A stretch of DNA of 64,000 nt from Makana argininalis_C (GCA_044442865.1 JBISJU010000001.1:186001-250000); one strand, 5' to 3'. Positions 8,453 through 22,948 are shown, counted from the stretch's first letter. A program made the numbers and translations. The notes: generated by a model not told the origin, from the letters alone.

Positions 8453-11305
8453 ATGAAAAAAAAATATAATTTTGAAGTTATAGAAAAAGATTTATATAAT
8501 GAATGGGAAATAAAAGGCTATTTTAAACCAAACAATAAATTAAATAAAAGTTTCTGTATTATTTTACCACCACCTAATATAACAGGATGTTTACATATTG
8601 GACATGCATTTCAACATACAATAATGGATATTTTGATACGCTATAACAGAATGAAAGGAAAAAATACACTTTGGCAAATAGGAACTGATCATGCAGGCAT
8701 AGCTACTCAAATATTAGTAGAACAAAAAATGTATCTTAAAGAGGGAAAAAGAATTACAGATTATAATAGAAAAGATTTTATTAAAAAGATTTGGACATGG
8801 AAAAAAAAATATGGTAATAAAATTACAAATCAAATTAGAAGATTAGGTAGTTCTGTAGATTGGAATAAAGAAAGATTTACTATGGATAATAAAATGTCTT
8901 ATTCTGTTAAAACAGTTTTTATAAAACTATATAATAATAATTTAATTTACAGAGGAAATAGATTAGTAAATTGGGATATAAAATTAAAAACTGCAATTTC
9001 AGATTTAGAAATAGAATATCATTCTTCATATCAATATACATGTTATATTCGATATTTTTTATATAATAATGAATATACTGATGAGGGTTTTAACTATTTA
9101 GTTGTGTTTACTTCAAGACCAGAAACTATTTTTGGAGATACAGCTGTATCAGTAAATCCAAAAGATAAAAGATATAAAAAATTAATCGGTAAATTTGTAT
9201 TAATACCAATTATTAATAAAATTATACCTATCATAGGAGATTATTATACTGATATAAATAAAGGCACAGGTTGTGTGAAAATTACTCCAGCTCATGATTT
9301 TAATGATTATGAAGTTGGAAATCGTAATTTCTTACCAATAATAAATACTTTTAGTAAAGAAGGAAAAATTTTAAAAAAAGCAAAAATTTTTTATAAAAAA
9401 AATATTTTTAATAAAAAATTATATAGATATATACCAAATAAATTTATAGGATTAGATAGATTTATCGCAAGAAAAAAAATTATAGATATATTTTATAAAT
9501 TAAAAATTTTAGTTAAGTTTAAATTAGATTATTCAAAAATTCCTTATAGTAACAAAAGTAATGTTGTTATAGAGCCTATGTTAACACAACAATGGTATCT
9601 TCGTACTAAAAATATTTCTATTTTAGCTATAGAAGCAGTAAAAAAAGGAGATATAAAATTTATTCCAAAAAAATATGAAAATATATATTTTACTTGGATG
9701 AAAAATATTAAAGATTGGTGTATTTCTCGTCAATTATTATGGGGGCATAGAATTCCTTCTTGGTATGATTTAAAAAAAAATATATATGTTGGTTATAATG
9801 AAAATGATGTTAGAATTAAATATAAATTAAAAAAAAATTTATATATTTATCAAGATAAAGATGTAATGGATACATGGTTTTCTTCATGTTTATGGATTTT
9901 TTCTTCACTTGGTTGGCCAAAAAATACAACAGATTTGCGTACTTTTTATCCTACAAATGTAGTTGTTAGTGGTTTTGATATTATTTTTTTTTGGATAGCT
10001 CGTATTATAATGTTAAGTATGTATCTTATTAAAGATAAAAATGAAAAACCTACAATACCTTTTAAAAAAGTTTTTATTACAGGATTAATAAAAGATGAAA
10101 AAGGAAATAAAATGTCTAAATCAAAAGGTAATGTAATAGATCCTATTGATATAATAGATGGTATTTCTCTTGAAAATCTAATTAAAAAAAGAACAAATAA
10201 TATGATTAATCCTAAATTATCAAAAAAAATAATTAATCAAACTAAAAAAACATTTCCTTTTGGTATAAAATCTTATGGAATTGATGCATTAAGGTTTACT
10301 CTGACATCTATTGCTTCTAATGGTAGTGATATTAAATTTGATTTTAAAAGATTAGAAGGTTACAGAAATTTTTGTAATAAATTATGGAATGCTAGTAGAT
10401 TTGTGATTTTAAATACTAAAAATATTAATGTTAATTGTTATATAAAAAATAAAAAAACATTACTTTATGATAGATGGATTTTAATATTATTGAATAGAAC
10501 TATTAAAAAATTTAATTTTTGTTTAAATAATTATAGATTTGATTTAGCTTCAGAAATTATATATGAATTTATATGGAATCAATTTTGTGATTGGTATATA
10601 GAATTTGTTAAAAAATTAATAATCTTAAAAAAAGAATTTGATTTAATAAATACAAAAAAAACTCTAATTAAAGTTTTAAAAACTATATTATGTTTACTTC
10701 ATCCAATAATGCCTTTTATTACTGAATATATATGGAAATATATTAATAAAATTAATAATGTCAATTACAATTCTATTATGTTAGAAAAATTTCCATTGTA
10801 TAATAAAAAATTAAATGATAAAGTATCTTTAATAAATTTAAATTTTATTAAAAAAATAATAACTATTATACGTAAAATTAAATATGATTTTAATATTAAA
10901 AATACAGACAAAATATTTATAATTATTAAAAATATATCTAATTCTTTTTTAAAAATAATAAATACAAATATTATAATAATAAAAAAATTTACTAATTTTA
11001 AAGATATAATTTTATTACTAAATAAAAATAAAGAACCTTATTCTTTTAAAAAAAGAATAGGAAAAATTAAAATATTATTTCCGATTAAAGGATTAATTAA
11101 TATTAATAAAAAAAAAAATAATATAAAATACAAAATTAAAGAAATAGATATTAAAATAAAAACTATTTTATTTAAAATTCAAAATTTTAATTTTTATAAA
11201 TTAGTACCTAAAAATATTGTTTTAAAAGAAAAAAATAGATTATTTTTTTTAAAAAAATTAAAAAAAAAAAATATTAAAAAATTCAATATATTAAATTTTA
11301 AATAA
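8453..11305 (+). CDS. valS: Valyl-tRNA synthetase
   Basis: Class I aminoacyl-tRNA synthetase charging tRNA-Val, with an editing domain against threonine. It has 950 residues (951 in E. coli). The HIGH motif is at residues 48-51 (PPPNITGCLHIGH), KMSKS at about 553-557, and the editing-domain FTSRPETIFGDTAV and ITPAHDFNDYEVG segments are present. The C-terminal coiled-coil arm is extremely lysine/asparagine/isoleucine-rich, typical of A/T drift. It stands alone on its strand. Confidence 0.97.
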   Translation: MKKKYNFEVIEKDLYNEWEIKGYFKPNNKLNKSFCIILPPPNITGCLHIGHAFQHTIMDILIRYNRMKGKNTLWQIGTDHAGIATQILVEQKMYLKEGKRITDYNRKDFIKKIWTWKKKYGNKITNQIRRLGSSVDWNKERFTMDNKMSYSVKTVFIKLYNNNLIYRGNRLVNWDIKLKTAISDLEIEYHSSYQYTCYIRYFLYNNEYTDEGFNYLVVFTSRPETIFGDTAVSVNPKDKRYKKLIGKFVLIPIINKIIPIIGDYYTDINKGTGCVKITPAHDFNDYEVGNRNFLPIINTFSKEGKILKKAKIFYKKNIFNKKLYRYIPNKFIGLDRFIARKKIIDIFYKLKILVKFKLDYSKIPYSNKSNVVIEPMLTQQWYLRTKNISILAIEAVKKGDIKFIPKKYENIYFTWMKNIKDWCISRQLLWGHRIPSWYDLKKNIYVGYNENDVRIKYKLKKNLYIYQDKDVMDTWFSSCLWIFSSLGWPKNTTDLRTFYPTNVVVSGFDIIFFWIARIIMLSMYLIKDKNEKPTIPFKKVFITGLIKDEKGNKMSKSKGNVIDPIDIIDGISLENLIKKRTNNMINPKLSKKIINQTKKTFPFGIKSYGIDALRFTLTSIASNGSDIKFDFKRLEGYRNFCNKLWNASRFVILNTKNINVNCYIKNKKTLLYDRWILILLNRTIKKFNFCLNNYRFDLASEIIYEFIWNQFCDWYIEFVKKLIILKKEFDLINTKKTLIKVLKTILCLLHPIMPFITEYIWKYINKINNVNYNSIMLEKFPLYNKKLNDKVSLINLNFIKKIITIIRKIKYDFNIKNTDKIFIIIKNISNSFLKIINTNIIIIKKFTNFKDIILLLNKNKEPYSFKKRIGKIKILFPIKGLININKKKNNIKYKIKEIDIKIKTILFKIQNFNFYKLVPKNIVLKEKNRLFFLKKLKKKNIKKFNILNFK

Positions 11306-11362
11306 AATAGTTTTTAAATAAAATTTAATTTTATATTAATATATTTTATAAATACATTATGT

Positions 11363-13135
11363 ATGATAAATATTAACAATAAAAATATATATTTTTATAT
11401 TAAAAATATACGTATTAAACTAAGGTACTGGGAATATTTATATTATATAAGATCTTTAAACGTAGTAAATGATTTTGAATATGATAATATGATTTTAAAA
11501 TTAAAATATTTAGAAGAAATAAGACCAGATTTAATTACAAATAACTCACCTAGTGTTAAAATTAATTTTAAAACTAATATTAAATTCAAAAAAATAAAAC
11601 ATAGAATTCCAATGCTGTCATTAAAAAATATATTCAATGAATCTGAATTTTTATTATTTGATAAAAAATTATGTAATATTTTAGATTATAATAAAAATAT
11701 TAAATATTGTTGTGAACCAAAAATAGATGGATTAGCTATAAATATAATATATATTAATGGAAAAATATATTTTGCGTCTACAAGAGGTAATGGTAATATA
11801 GGTGAAGATTTAACAAAAAATATCAAAAATATAAAAAATATACCTAATTTTATTAAAAATAAATCTATTTTTCCTAAATTTATAGAAATAAGAGGTGAAG
11901 TTTGTATTTTTAAAAAAAATTTATTAAAAATAAATAAATTATTATTTCATAAAGGTAAAAAAATTTTTTCAAATACAAGAAATGCAGCTTCTGGAATTTT
12001 AAGAACAACTAAAACTAATAACAAATATATCAAATATTTAATGTTTTATTGTTATGGTATTGGATTTACAACAAGTAATAATTTACCACAAAGTCATTTT
12101 AAATTATTAGATTTTTTAAAAAAATTTGATATACCTATTATTAAAAAAAAATTATGTGTAAATAAATATCATGTTTTAAATATTTTTAACAAAATATTTT
12201 TAAAAAAATCAAATTTTCTATTTGATATAGATGGTGTTGTAATTAAAGTAGATTTAATTACATTTCAAAAAAAAATAGGATTATCATCCAAACATCCTAA
12301 ATGGGCTATTGCTTATAAATTTTTAGATAAAGAAAAAAAAACTAAAATTATAAATATTAAATTTAAAATAGGAAGAACTGGTATTTTAACTCCAATTGCA
12401 ATTTTAAATCCAATTAAAATATCAGGTGTAGTTATAAAAAGAGCTAACTTATATAATATAAGTGAAATTAAGAGACTTAAAATAATGATAGGTGATACAG
12501 TTTTGGTTAAAAGATCATGTAATGTTATACCTAAAATTGTTAGAGTTATTAAATCACATAAATTTAAAAAAGAAATAAATTTAATAATTCCTAATAAGTG
12601 CCCTATTTGTAATAGTAAACTGATTAAATATAAAAAAAATTTGAAATGTTTTTCTGGTATTTTTTGCCCATCTCAAAAAAAATTGTATATTAAAAATTTC
12701 GTATCGCGCAAAGCAATGAATATTCAAAGATTAAATATTAATATTATAAATAAATTAGTAGATTTAAATATAATTAAAACTCCTTCTGATTTATTTAAAT
12801 TAAATAAAGATATATTAACATCTAGAACAAATTTTAATAAAAAAATAATTAAAAAAATATTATATGAAATAAAAAAATCTAAAAATATTAAATTATCTAA
12901 ATTTATATATGCAATCGGGATATATGAAATAGGAGAAACAAAATCTTTTTATTTATCTTCTTATTATGGAAATCTAAAAAATATTATTAATGCTGATGTT
13001 ACATCTTTAATAAGAGTTAGAAATATAGGTAAAATAGTTGCTTCAAATATAGTAAATTTTTTTAAAAATAAAAAAAATTTATTAATAATAAATGATTTAC
13101 TTAGCAAAAAGGTAGGGGTAAAAATTATAAATTAA
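11363..13135 (+). CDS. ligA: NAD-dependent DNA ligase lacking the BRCT domain
   Basis: Seals nicks in replication and repair using NAD. The adenylated lysine is Lys120 in EPKIDGLA. The domain order is Ia, adenylation (TRGNG, IRGEVCI, NAASGILR, DGVVIKVD, PKWAIAYKF), OB fold (GRTGILTPIA, NVIPKI), zinc finger (Cys413, 416, 429, 435) and helix-hairpin-helix. It has 590 residues against 671 in E. coli and stops just where the BRCT domain would start. The catalytic core is intact, so activity is likely. Confidence 0.95.
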   Translation: MININNKNIYFYIKNIRIKLRYWEYLYYIRSLNVVNDFEYDNMILKLKYLEEIRPDLITNNSPSVKINFKTNIKFKKIKHRIPMLSLKNIFNESEFLLFDKKLCNILDYNKNIKYCCEPKIDGLAINIIYINGKIYFASTRGNGNIGEDLTKNIKNIKNIPNFIKNKSIFPKFIEIRGEVCIFKKNLLKINKLLFHKGKKIFSNTRNAASGILRTTKTNNKYIKYLMFYCYGIGFTTSNNLPQSHFKLLDFLKKFDIPIIKKKLCVNKYHVLNIFNKIFLKKSNFLFDIDGVVIKVDLITFQKKIGLSSKHPKWAIAYKFLDKEKKTKIINIKFKIGRTGILTPIAILNPIKISGVVIKRANLYNISEIKRLKIMIGDTVLVKRSCNVIPKIVRVIKSHKFKKEINLIIPNKCPICNSKLIKYKKNLKCFSGIFCPSQKKLYIKNFVSRKAMNIQRLNINIINKLVDLNIIKTPSDLFKLNKDILTSRTNFNKKIIKKILYEIKKSKNIKLSKFIYAIGIYEIGETKSFYLSSYYGNLKNIINADVTSLIRVRNIGKIVASNIVNFFKNKKNLLIINDLLSKKVGVKIIN

Positions 13136-13258
13136 TAAATAAAAATAATTTATTTTAAAATAGAAAATATATATTAATTAAATTAAATTTAATATAAATA
13201 TATTTGTTTATTTTAAATAATTATATTAAATAATTAATTTATTTTTTAAAAATAAAAT

Positions 13259-13377
13259 TACCTGGCAGTTACCTACTCTCGCATGAGGAAACCTCAAACT
13301 ACCATCGGCGCTACGACGTTTCACTTCTGAGTTCGGTATGGTGTCAGGTGGTACCATCGCGCTATTGCCACCAGGTA
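13259..13377 (-). rRNA. rrf: 5S ribosomal RNA
   Basis: Minus-strand sequence with the E. coli-like core CCGAACTCAGAAGTGAAACG, then GTAGCGCCGATGGTAGT and ATGCGAGAGTAGG. The ends TACCTGG and CCAGGTA pair as helix I. It is last in the 16S-tRNA-23S-5S operon, with about 85 bases between it and the 23S end. No tRNA follows it. Confidence 0.97.
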
Positions 13378-13462
13378 AATAAAATGTATTTTAAAAAAAC
13401 AATAAAATTAAATTTTAATTTTTATAAAATTCTAATTTTTTATAATTAGTTTAGGTGTTGTG

Positions 13463-16376
<2,914 letters not shown>

Positions 16377-16432
16377 TCACAACCCTAAACTTCTTAATAT
16401 AATTAAAATATATTAATTTTTAAAACATTAAA

Positions 16433-16446
16433 TTTTAAAAGAACTA
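16433..16446 (-). promoter_or_regulatory. Spacer boxA-like element before 23S
   Basis: Minus-strand TAGTTCTTTTAAAA lies in the tRNA-Glu/23S spacer. It matches the leader boxA of this operon (TTGCTCTTTTAAAA) in 12 of 14 positions and sits where enterobacterial rrn operons carry their second boxA. BoxA RNA recruits NusB-NusE (S10) and SuhB for antitermination. The core is degenerate (GTTCTT for GCTCTT), so function is inferred. Confidence 0.55.
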
Positions 16447-16494
16447 TTAATATTTAATATTTAAATATTAAATATTAAGTTAAATTTAATTAAA

Positions 16495-16567
16495 CGTCCC
16501 CTAGGGGCTTTGAACCCCTGTTGCCGCCGTGAAAAGGCGGTGTCCTAGACCACTAGACGAAGGAGAC
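16495..16567 (-). tRNA. gltT: tRNA-Glu (UUC)
   Basis: In the 16S-23S spacer on the minus strand, 73 bases starting GTCTCCTTCGTC. The anticodon stem CCGCC/GGCGG encloses CTTTTCA with anticodon TTC. The T arm AGGGG-TTCAAAG-CCCCT and the acceptor GTCTCCT/AGGGGAC pair completely (one T-G wobble). CCA is not encoded and must be added. It is released from the rRNA precursor by RNase P and is the only tRNA in the spacer. In E. coli this position in some operons is also tRNA-Glu. Confidence 0.97.
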
Positions 16568-16603
16568 ATTAATAAATTTCTAATATTTATTTATTATATA
16601 AAA

Positions 16604-16623
16604 TTAATGGGCACATCATTAGC
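16604..16623 (-). other. RNase III processing stem of 16S, 3' arm
   Basis: Minus-strand GCTAATGATGTGCCCATTAA just after the 16S 3' end is complementary (one G-U and a small bulge) to the leader segment at 18267-18286. Together they would form the long stem that RNase III cuts to release pre-16S. The rnc gene is also in this window. Confidence 0.75.
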
Positions 16624-16640
16624 TTGTCTTGTTTTTTTTA

Positions 16641-18189
<1,549 letters not shown>

Positions 18190-18266
18190 AAAAATTTTTT
18201 TAAATTAAAAATTTAAATATACTTAATTTAATATTTTTAATTTTTAAACTTTGTTTATTGACAAAG

Positions 18267-18286
18267 GCTTAATGTGTGCCCACTAA
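18267..18286 (-). other. RNase III processing stem of 16S, 5' arm
   Basis: Leader segment TTAGTGGGCACACATTAAGC (minus strand), recalling the GTGGGCAC block of E. coli rrn leaders, pairs with the trailer at 16604-16623. A second small hairpin (CTTTGT/ACAAAG, plus-strand 18249-18266) lies between it and mature 16S. Confidence 0.75.
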
Positions 18287-18304
18287 TTTTATATAATAAA
18301 TTTT

Positions 18305-18314
18305 AAAAGAGCAA
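18305..18314 (-). promoter_or_regulatory. rRNA leader boxA antitermination element
   Basis: Minus-strand TTGCTCTTTT followed by AAAATTTA, a close match to the enterobacterial rrn boxA TGCTCTTTAACA. It lies 24 bases downstream of the -10 box and about 115 bases before mature 16S, the expected place. It is the loading site for NusB-S10 and SuhB on nascent rRNA. Confidence 0.8.
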
Positions 18315-18337
18315 TTTATATCAAATTTAATTTAATA

Positions 18338-18366
18338 ATAATAAACTTATTTTATAAATAAGTCAA
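18338..18366 (-). promoter_or_regulatory. rRNA operon promoter (sigma-70 type)
   Basis: Minus-strand TTGACT (-35, 18361-18366), 17-base spacer, TATTAT (-10, 18338-18343), about 25 bases before boxA. This is the best-formed promoter seen in the window. No second tandem promoter, UP-element boundary or Fis site can be distinguished in the uniformly A/T upstream DNA. Confidence 0.75.
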
Positions 18367-18559
18367 CTTTTATTTAAAAAAAAATTTAATATAAAATTAT
18401 TTAAAAAATTAAATTTTCTTAAATATAATTTATTATATATATTAAATGTATAGTCAATATGTTATTTAAAAATAAATAAAATAAAATTTACTATACTAAA
18501 TTAATATATATAAAATATATAAATATATTTTAATTATTAACAATTATATAAAATAAAAT

Positions 18560-19513
18560 ATGACATCAAAAAAAATTTTTATTAAAAAATTAAATTATAA
18601 CTATAATGGTAAAAGATTAGATTTAGCTTTATCTGAATCTGTAAGTTGTTATTCAAGATCCAAAATAAAAAAATTTATTATTAATGGTTTAGTAAAAATT
18701 AATAATAAAAAAATTATTAATCCAAAAAAAAAAATTTTTAAACTAGAAAATATTGAAATAAAAATAAAAAACCAAAAAAAATTTATTAAAAAAAAAATAA
18801 CTTTCAAAATAATTTATGAAGATGATTATTTAATGATAATAGATAAACCTAATGGTTTAGTAATACATCACGGAATAAATAATTTACAGGGTACATTATT
18901 AGATGAATTGATAAATTATTTTCCTAAAATAGTTAATATACCTAGAGCAGGTATAATAAATAGACTTGATAAAAATACTACTGGTTTACTAATAGTTGCT
19001 AAAACTTTATTTACGTTTAATTGTTTGAAATTACAATTAAATAAAAGAAAAATAATAAGACAATACAAAGCAATTACTGTAGGTAAAATAAATTATTCTG
19101 GTACAATTAAATCTTATATATTAAGACATAAAAAAAAAAGAAATAAAATGTCAACAAATAATCACATAGGTAGATACTCAATTACTCATTATAGTATTAT
19201 AAAAAAATTTAAATTTAATACATATGTTAAATTATGTTTAGAAACAGGAAGAACACATCAAATACGAGTACATATGTCAAGTATTCATCATCCTTTAGTG
19301 GGTGATAATTTATATGGTAAAATAATGAATTTTCCTAAAAATACTCCAGAGATTTTTATTAAAAAAATAAATAAATTTAATCGTCAAGCTTTACATTCAT
19401 ATTTATTAAAATTTTATCATCCAGTAATATTAAAAAAAATGACTTATATTTCAGATATTCCTAAAGATATGAAAAATTTAATTAGAATTATAAAAAAAAA
19501 TGATTATTTTTAA
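18560..19513 (+). CDS. rluD: 23S rRNA pseudouridine synthase D
   Basis: Makes pseudouridines 1911, 1915 and 1917 in helix 69 of 23S rRNA, needed for normal subunit assembly and termination. It has 317 residues (326 in E. coli). An N-terminal S4-like domain (RLDLALSE...SRSKIKKFI) precedes the catalytic domain with Asp137 in NRLDKNTTGL. IPRAGI upstream of it and the ETGRTHQIRVHM and RQALHS blocks identify RluD rather than RluC. It is convergent with argG, 11 bases apart. Confidence 0.94.
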   Translation: MTSKKIFIKKLNYNYNGKRLDLALSESVSCYSRSKIKKFIINGLVKINNKKIINPKKKIFKLENIEIKIKNQKKFIKKKITFKIIYEDDYLMIIDKPNGLVIHHGINNLQGTLLDELINYFPKIVNIPRAGIINRLDKNTTGLLIVAKTLFTFNCLKLQLNKRKIIRQYKAITVGKINYSGTIKSYILRHKKKRNKMSTNNHIGRYSITHYSIIKKFKFNTYVKLCLETGRTHQIRVHMSSIHHPLVGDNLYGKIMNFPKNTPEIFIKKINKFNRQALHSYLLKFYHPVILKKMTYISDIPKDMKNLIRIIKKNDYF

Positions 19514-19524
19514 AAATAATTATT

Positions 19525-20853
19525 TTAATCATTCTTTATTTTATGCAAAAAATTTTTTTTATTGTATAAAATTAAGTTTTTGTTTTTATAACTTTTAATT
19601 TTATTAATAGTATCATTAATATCTAAATTTTTAATTGTAAGTTGACCTATTCTATCATCAGATGTAAAAAATGATGCGTTATTTTCCATGGTTAAAATTT
19701 CAGGAATATAAGTAAGATTATTGGATTTAGTTTTTAAAATAGAATAATCATTACCACGGCGTAATTCCAATGTTACTTCTCCTGTTATTTCACTAGATAT
19801 CCAACGTTGTATTAAATCTTTTATCATAATAGATTGAGGATCAAACCATTTCCCTTGATATAAAAAATATCCTAATTTACGTCCATAATGACGATATATA
19901 TTTATTGTATCTTCATTATGAATACCTGTTAAAAGTCTTTCATATGCAATATAAATAAGTGACATACCTGGAGCTTCATAAATTCCTCTACTTTTAGCTT
20001 CTATAATACGATTTTCTATTTGATCACTCATTCCTATTCCATGTCTGCCTCCTATTTTATTAGCTTCAATAAATAATTCTAATTTATTTTTAAATTTACA
20101 TCCATTAATTTTTATAGGAAACCCATTTTTAAAATTTAAAGTTACTATTTCTGGTTTTATTTTTATATTATTATCCCAAAATTTTACTCCCATAATTGGT
20201 TTAATAATTTTTATATTAGATTCAAGATTTTCTAATTTTTTTGCTTCATGAGTAGATCCAAGAATATTGGAATCAGTAGAATATGCTTGTTTTGAAGACA
20301 TTTTATATTTAAAACCATTGTTTTTTATAAAAGAATACATTTCTTTTCTACCACCAAGATCTTTAATAAAATTAGTATCTAACCAAGGTTTATATATTTT
20401 CAATTTCTTATTTGCTATCAATCCATAACGATAAAAACGTTCTATATCATTTCCTTTATATGTGCTTCCATCACCCCAAATGTTCACATTATCTTCTTTC
20501 ATATAAGAAACTAAAACAGTACCTGTTACTGCTCTACCTAATGGTGTTGTATTAAAATAAGGTAAACCAGCTGTGATGTTATGAAAAGCACCACATTGTA
20601 TAGCTGATATACCTTCATATACTAAATATTTTCTACAATCTATTATTATTGCTTTTTTAGCACCATATGATATTGCTTTTTTTTTAATTTCATTATAATC
20701 ATATTCATCAGGTTGACCTATATTTGCTGTATAAGAATATACATCAGTTCCTTTTTTAGACATCCATAAAAGAGCTGCGCTTGTATCAAGACCTCCTGAA
20801 AAAGCAATTCCTATTTTTTTATTATCAGGTAAATTTCTTAAAATTTTATTCAT
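19525..20853 (-). CDS. argG: Argininosuccinate synthase
   Basis: Condenses citrulline and aspartate using ATP, the penultimate step of arginine synthesis. It has 442 residues (447 in E. coli) and belongs to the enterobacterial long subtype. The ATP pyrophosphatase P-loop AFSGGLDTS is at residues 17-25; WGDGSTYKGNDIERF, STDSNILGSTHEAK and GGRHGIGMSDQIENR are intact. No other arg gene is adjacent, so citrulline synthesis and ArgH must be encoded elsewhere or the step links to a partner. CarAB in this window could supply carbamoyl phosphate. Confidence 0.97.
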   Translation of the reverse strand: MNKILRNLPDNKKIGIAFSGGLDTSAALLWMSKKGTDVYSYTANIGQPDEYDYNEIKKKAISYGAKKAIIIDCRKYLVYEGISAIQCGAFHNITAGLPYFNTTPLGRAVTGTVLVSYMKEDNVNIWGDGSTYKGNDIERFYRYGLIANKKLKIYKPWLDTNFIKDLGGRKEMYSFIKNNGFKYKMSSKQAYSTDSNILGSTHEAKKLENLESNIKIIKPIMGVKFWDNNIKIKPEIVTLNFKNGFPIKINGCKFKNKLELFIEANKIGGRHGIGMSDQIENRIIEAKSRGIYEAPGMSLIYIAYERLLTGIHNEDTINIYRHYGRKLGYFLYQGKWFDPQSIMIKDLIQRWISSEITGEVTLELRRGNDYSILKTKSNNLTYIPEILTMENNASFFTSDDRIGQLTIKNLDINDTINKIKSYKNKNLILYNKKNFLHKIKND

Positions 20854-21055
20854 GTTTAAACCAATAAATTTTTAATATTATTTTTAAAAAATATTAAAAT
20901 TATAAATCATGTAAATAATTTACTTATAATAAATACACTTATTAAAAAATTATTATTTTAAAAAAAATAATATTGTCAATAAGATAAATCATTATAATAA
21001 AAGATACTAATAAATATTAAAATAAAATAATAAATTAAATTATAAAAGGAAATAT

Positions 21056-22948
21056 ATGAATAATTATAATAAATTTGAAGTCATTGTTGTTGGGGGAGGA
21101 CATGCTGGAATAGAAGCTTCTATGGCATCTGCACGTATAGGATGTAAAACTCTTTTAATAACTCAAAATATTGATACAATTGGTCAATTATCTTGTAATC
21201 CATCTATAGGAGGGATAGGTAAGGGTCATTTAGTAAAAGAAATTGATGCCATGGGTGGAATAATGGCTGATGTAGCAGATAAATCAGGAATTCAATTTAA
21301 AATTTTAAATTCAAGTAAAGGATATGCTGCAAGATCAACAAGAGTACAAGTAGATAGAAATATATATAATAGAGAAATAATAAAAAAATTAAAAAATCAA
21401 AAAAATCTTTTTGTTTTTCAACAAACAGTTAAAAAGTTAATAATTGAAAATAATAATATAATAGGAATTATTACAAAAATAGGATATAAATTTTATTCAA
21501 ATTCTATAGTATTAACTTTAGGTACTTTTTTAGATGGTAAAATACATATTGGAATGTCAAAATTACAAGGTGGTAGAATGGGACACCAACCTTCTATTTC
21601 TTTATTAAAAGATCTAAGTAATTTATCATTCAAAATAAATAGATTAAAAACAGGAACTCCTCCTAGAATTGATGCAAGAAGTATTAATTTTAATAATTTA
21701 AAAATACAATTTGGAGATAATCCAATTCCATTTTTTTCTTTTATAAATTTTAAAAAAAAAAATATTAAACAAATACCCTGTTACATTACATATACTAATG
21801 AAAACACTCATAAAATAATTAATAAAAATATTAAACAAAGTCCTATGTATAAAGGAATTATAGAAGGTATAGGTCCAAGATATTGTCCATCTATTGAAGA
21901 AAAAGTAGAAAGATTTAAAAATAATAAATCACATCAAATTTTTCTTGAACAGGAAAGTTTGATAAGTAATGAAATTTATCCAAATGGAATTTCTACTAGT
22001 CTTTCATTAGAAATACAATTAAAAATCATACATTCTATTAATGGTTTAGAAAAAGCTAAAATAACAAGACCTGGTTATGCAATAGAATATAGTTTTTTTG
22101 ATCCTAGAGATCTTAAACTTACTTTAGAAAGTAAATTAATTCATGGTCTTTTTTTAGCTGGACAAATAAATGGCACAACAGGGTATGAAGAAGCTGCAGC
22201 TCAAGGAATTTTAGCAGGATTAAATGCAGCAAGATTTTCAAAAGATAAAGATTGTTGGATTCCAAGTATACATGAATCTTATATAGGTGTATTGGTAAAT
22301 GATTTATGTATTTTAGGAACAAATGAACCTTATCGTATGTTTACTGCTAGATCAGAATATAGATTAATTTTAAGAGAAGATAATGCTGATTTACGTTTAA
22401 CAGAAATAGGATGGAAATTTGGAATGATAGATGAAAAAAGATGGAAACATTTTTGTATTAAAAAAGAGAATATTATTCTTGAAAATCAACGAATAAAAGA
22501 TATTTGGATTAATCCTTTAAGCAAAGATGCTAAAAAACTAAACACTATTCTTAAAAATCCATTGTTACGTAAATATAACTGTAAAGAATTGTTATGTCGT
22601 CCAGAAATAAACTATAAGATTCTTAGTTGTTTAAATTGTTTTTTACCTTCATTAAAAAATTTACAAATATCTAAACAAGTAGAAATACAAATTAAATATA
22701 AAGGATATATAAAACGTCAAAACAAAGAAATAAAAAAAAAAAAAATAAATGAAAATTATATTTTTCCAAAAAAAATTAATTTTAAAAATATAAAAGGATT
22801 ATCCAATGAATCATGTTATAAGTTAAATTATTATAAACCTTATTCTATATCTCATGCATCAAGAATTTCTGGTATTACACCATCAGATATATCTATATTA
22901 ATAATTTGGTTTAAAAAACTTATTTATTATAAAAAATTTAAAAAATAA
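21056..22948 (+). CDS. mnmG: tRNA U34 carboxymethylaminomethyl-modification enzyme MnmG (GidA)
   Basis: FAD-dependent partner of MnmE that installs cmnm5 at wobble U34 of tRNAs reading NNA/NNG codons, important in an A-ending codon genome. It has 630 residues (629 in E. coli). The FAD-binding GGGHAG is at 13-18; CNPSIGGIGKGHLVKEIDA, GRMGHQPS, GLFLAGQINGTTGYEEAAAQG and FTARSEYRLILREDNAD are intact. A GGAAA lies before the ATG. In many relatives oriC borders this gene, but no DnaA boxes were seen in the 200-base upstream gap. Confidence 0.97.
   Translation: MNNYNKFEVIVVGGGHAGIEASMASARIGCKTLLITQNIDTIGQLSCNPSIGGIGKGHLVKEIDAMGGIMADVADKSGIQFKILNSSKGYAARSTRVQVDRNIYNREIIKKLKNQKNLFVFQQTVKKLIIENNNIIGIITKIGYKFYSNSIVLTLGTFLDGKIHIGMSKLQGGRMGHQPSISLLKDLSNLSFKINRLKTGTPPRIDARSINFNNLKIQFGDNPIPFFSFINFKKKNIKQIPCYITYTNENTHKIINKNIKQSPMYKGIIEGIGPRYCPSIEEKVERFKNNKSHQIFLEQESLISNEIYPNGISTSLSLEIQLKIIHSINGLEKAKITRPGYAIEYSFFDPRDLKLTLESKLIHGLFLAGQINGTTGYEEAAAQGILAGLNAARFSKDKDCWIPSIHESYIGVLVNDLCILGTNEPYRMFTARSEYRLILREDNADLRLTEIGWKFGMIDEKRWKHFCIKKENIILENQRIKDIWINPLSKDAKKLNTILKNPLLRKYNCKELLCRPEINYKILSCLNCFLPSLKNLQISKQVEIQIKYKGYIKRQNKEIKKKKINENYIFPKKINFKNIKGLSNESCYKLNYYKPYSISHASRISGITPSDISILIIWFKKLIYYKKFKK

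Larger units (their letters stand above)
18190..18559. other. Intergenic region: rrn leader plus rluD upstream DNA
   Basis: About 370 bases between divergent 16S and rluD. The part next to 16S holds the processing arm, boxA and promoter described separately. From about 18367 to 18559 it is almost pure A/T with no coding signal or clear rluD promoter. Confidence 0.7.

Noticed and set aside
20854..21055. Possible oriC next to mnmG
   Set aside because: The place is typical of relatives, but no TTATNCACA-like DnaA boxes or clustered 13-mers could be found in 200 bases.
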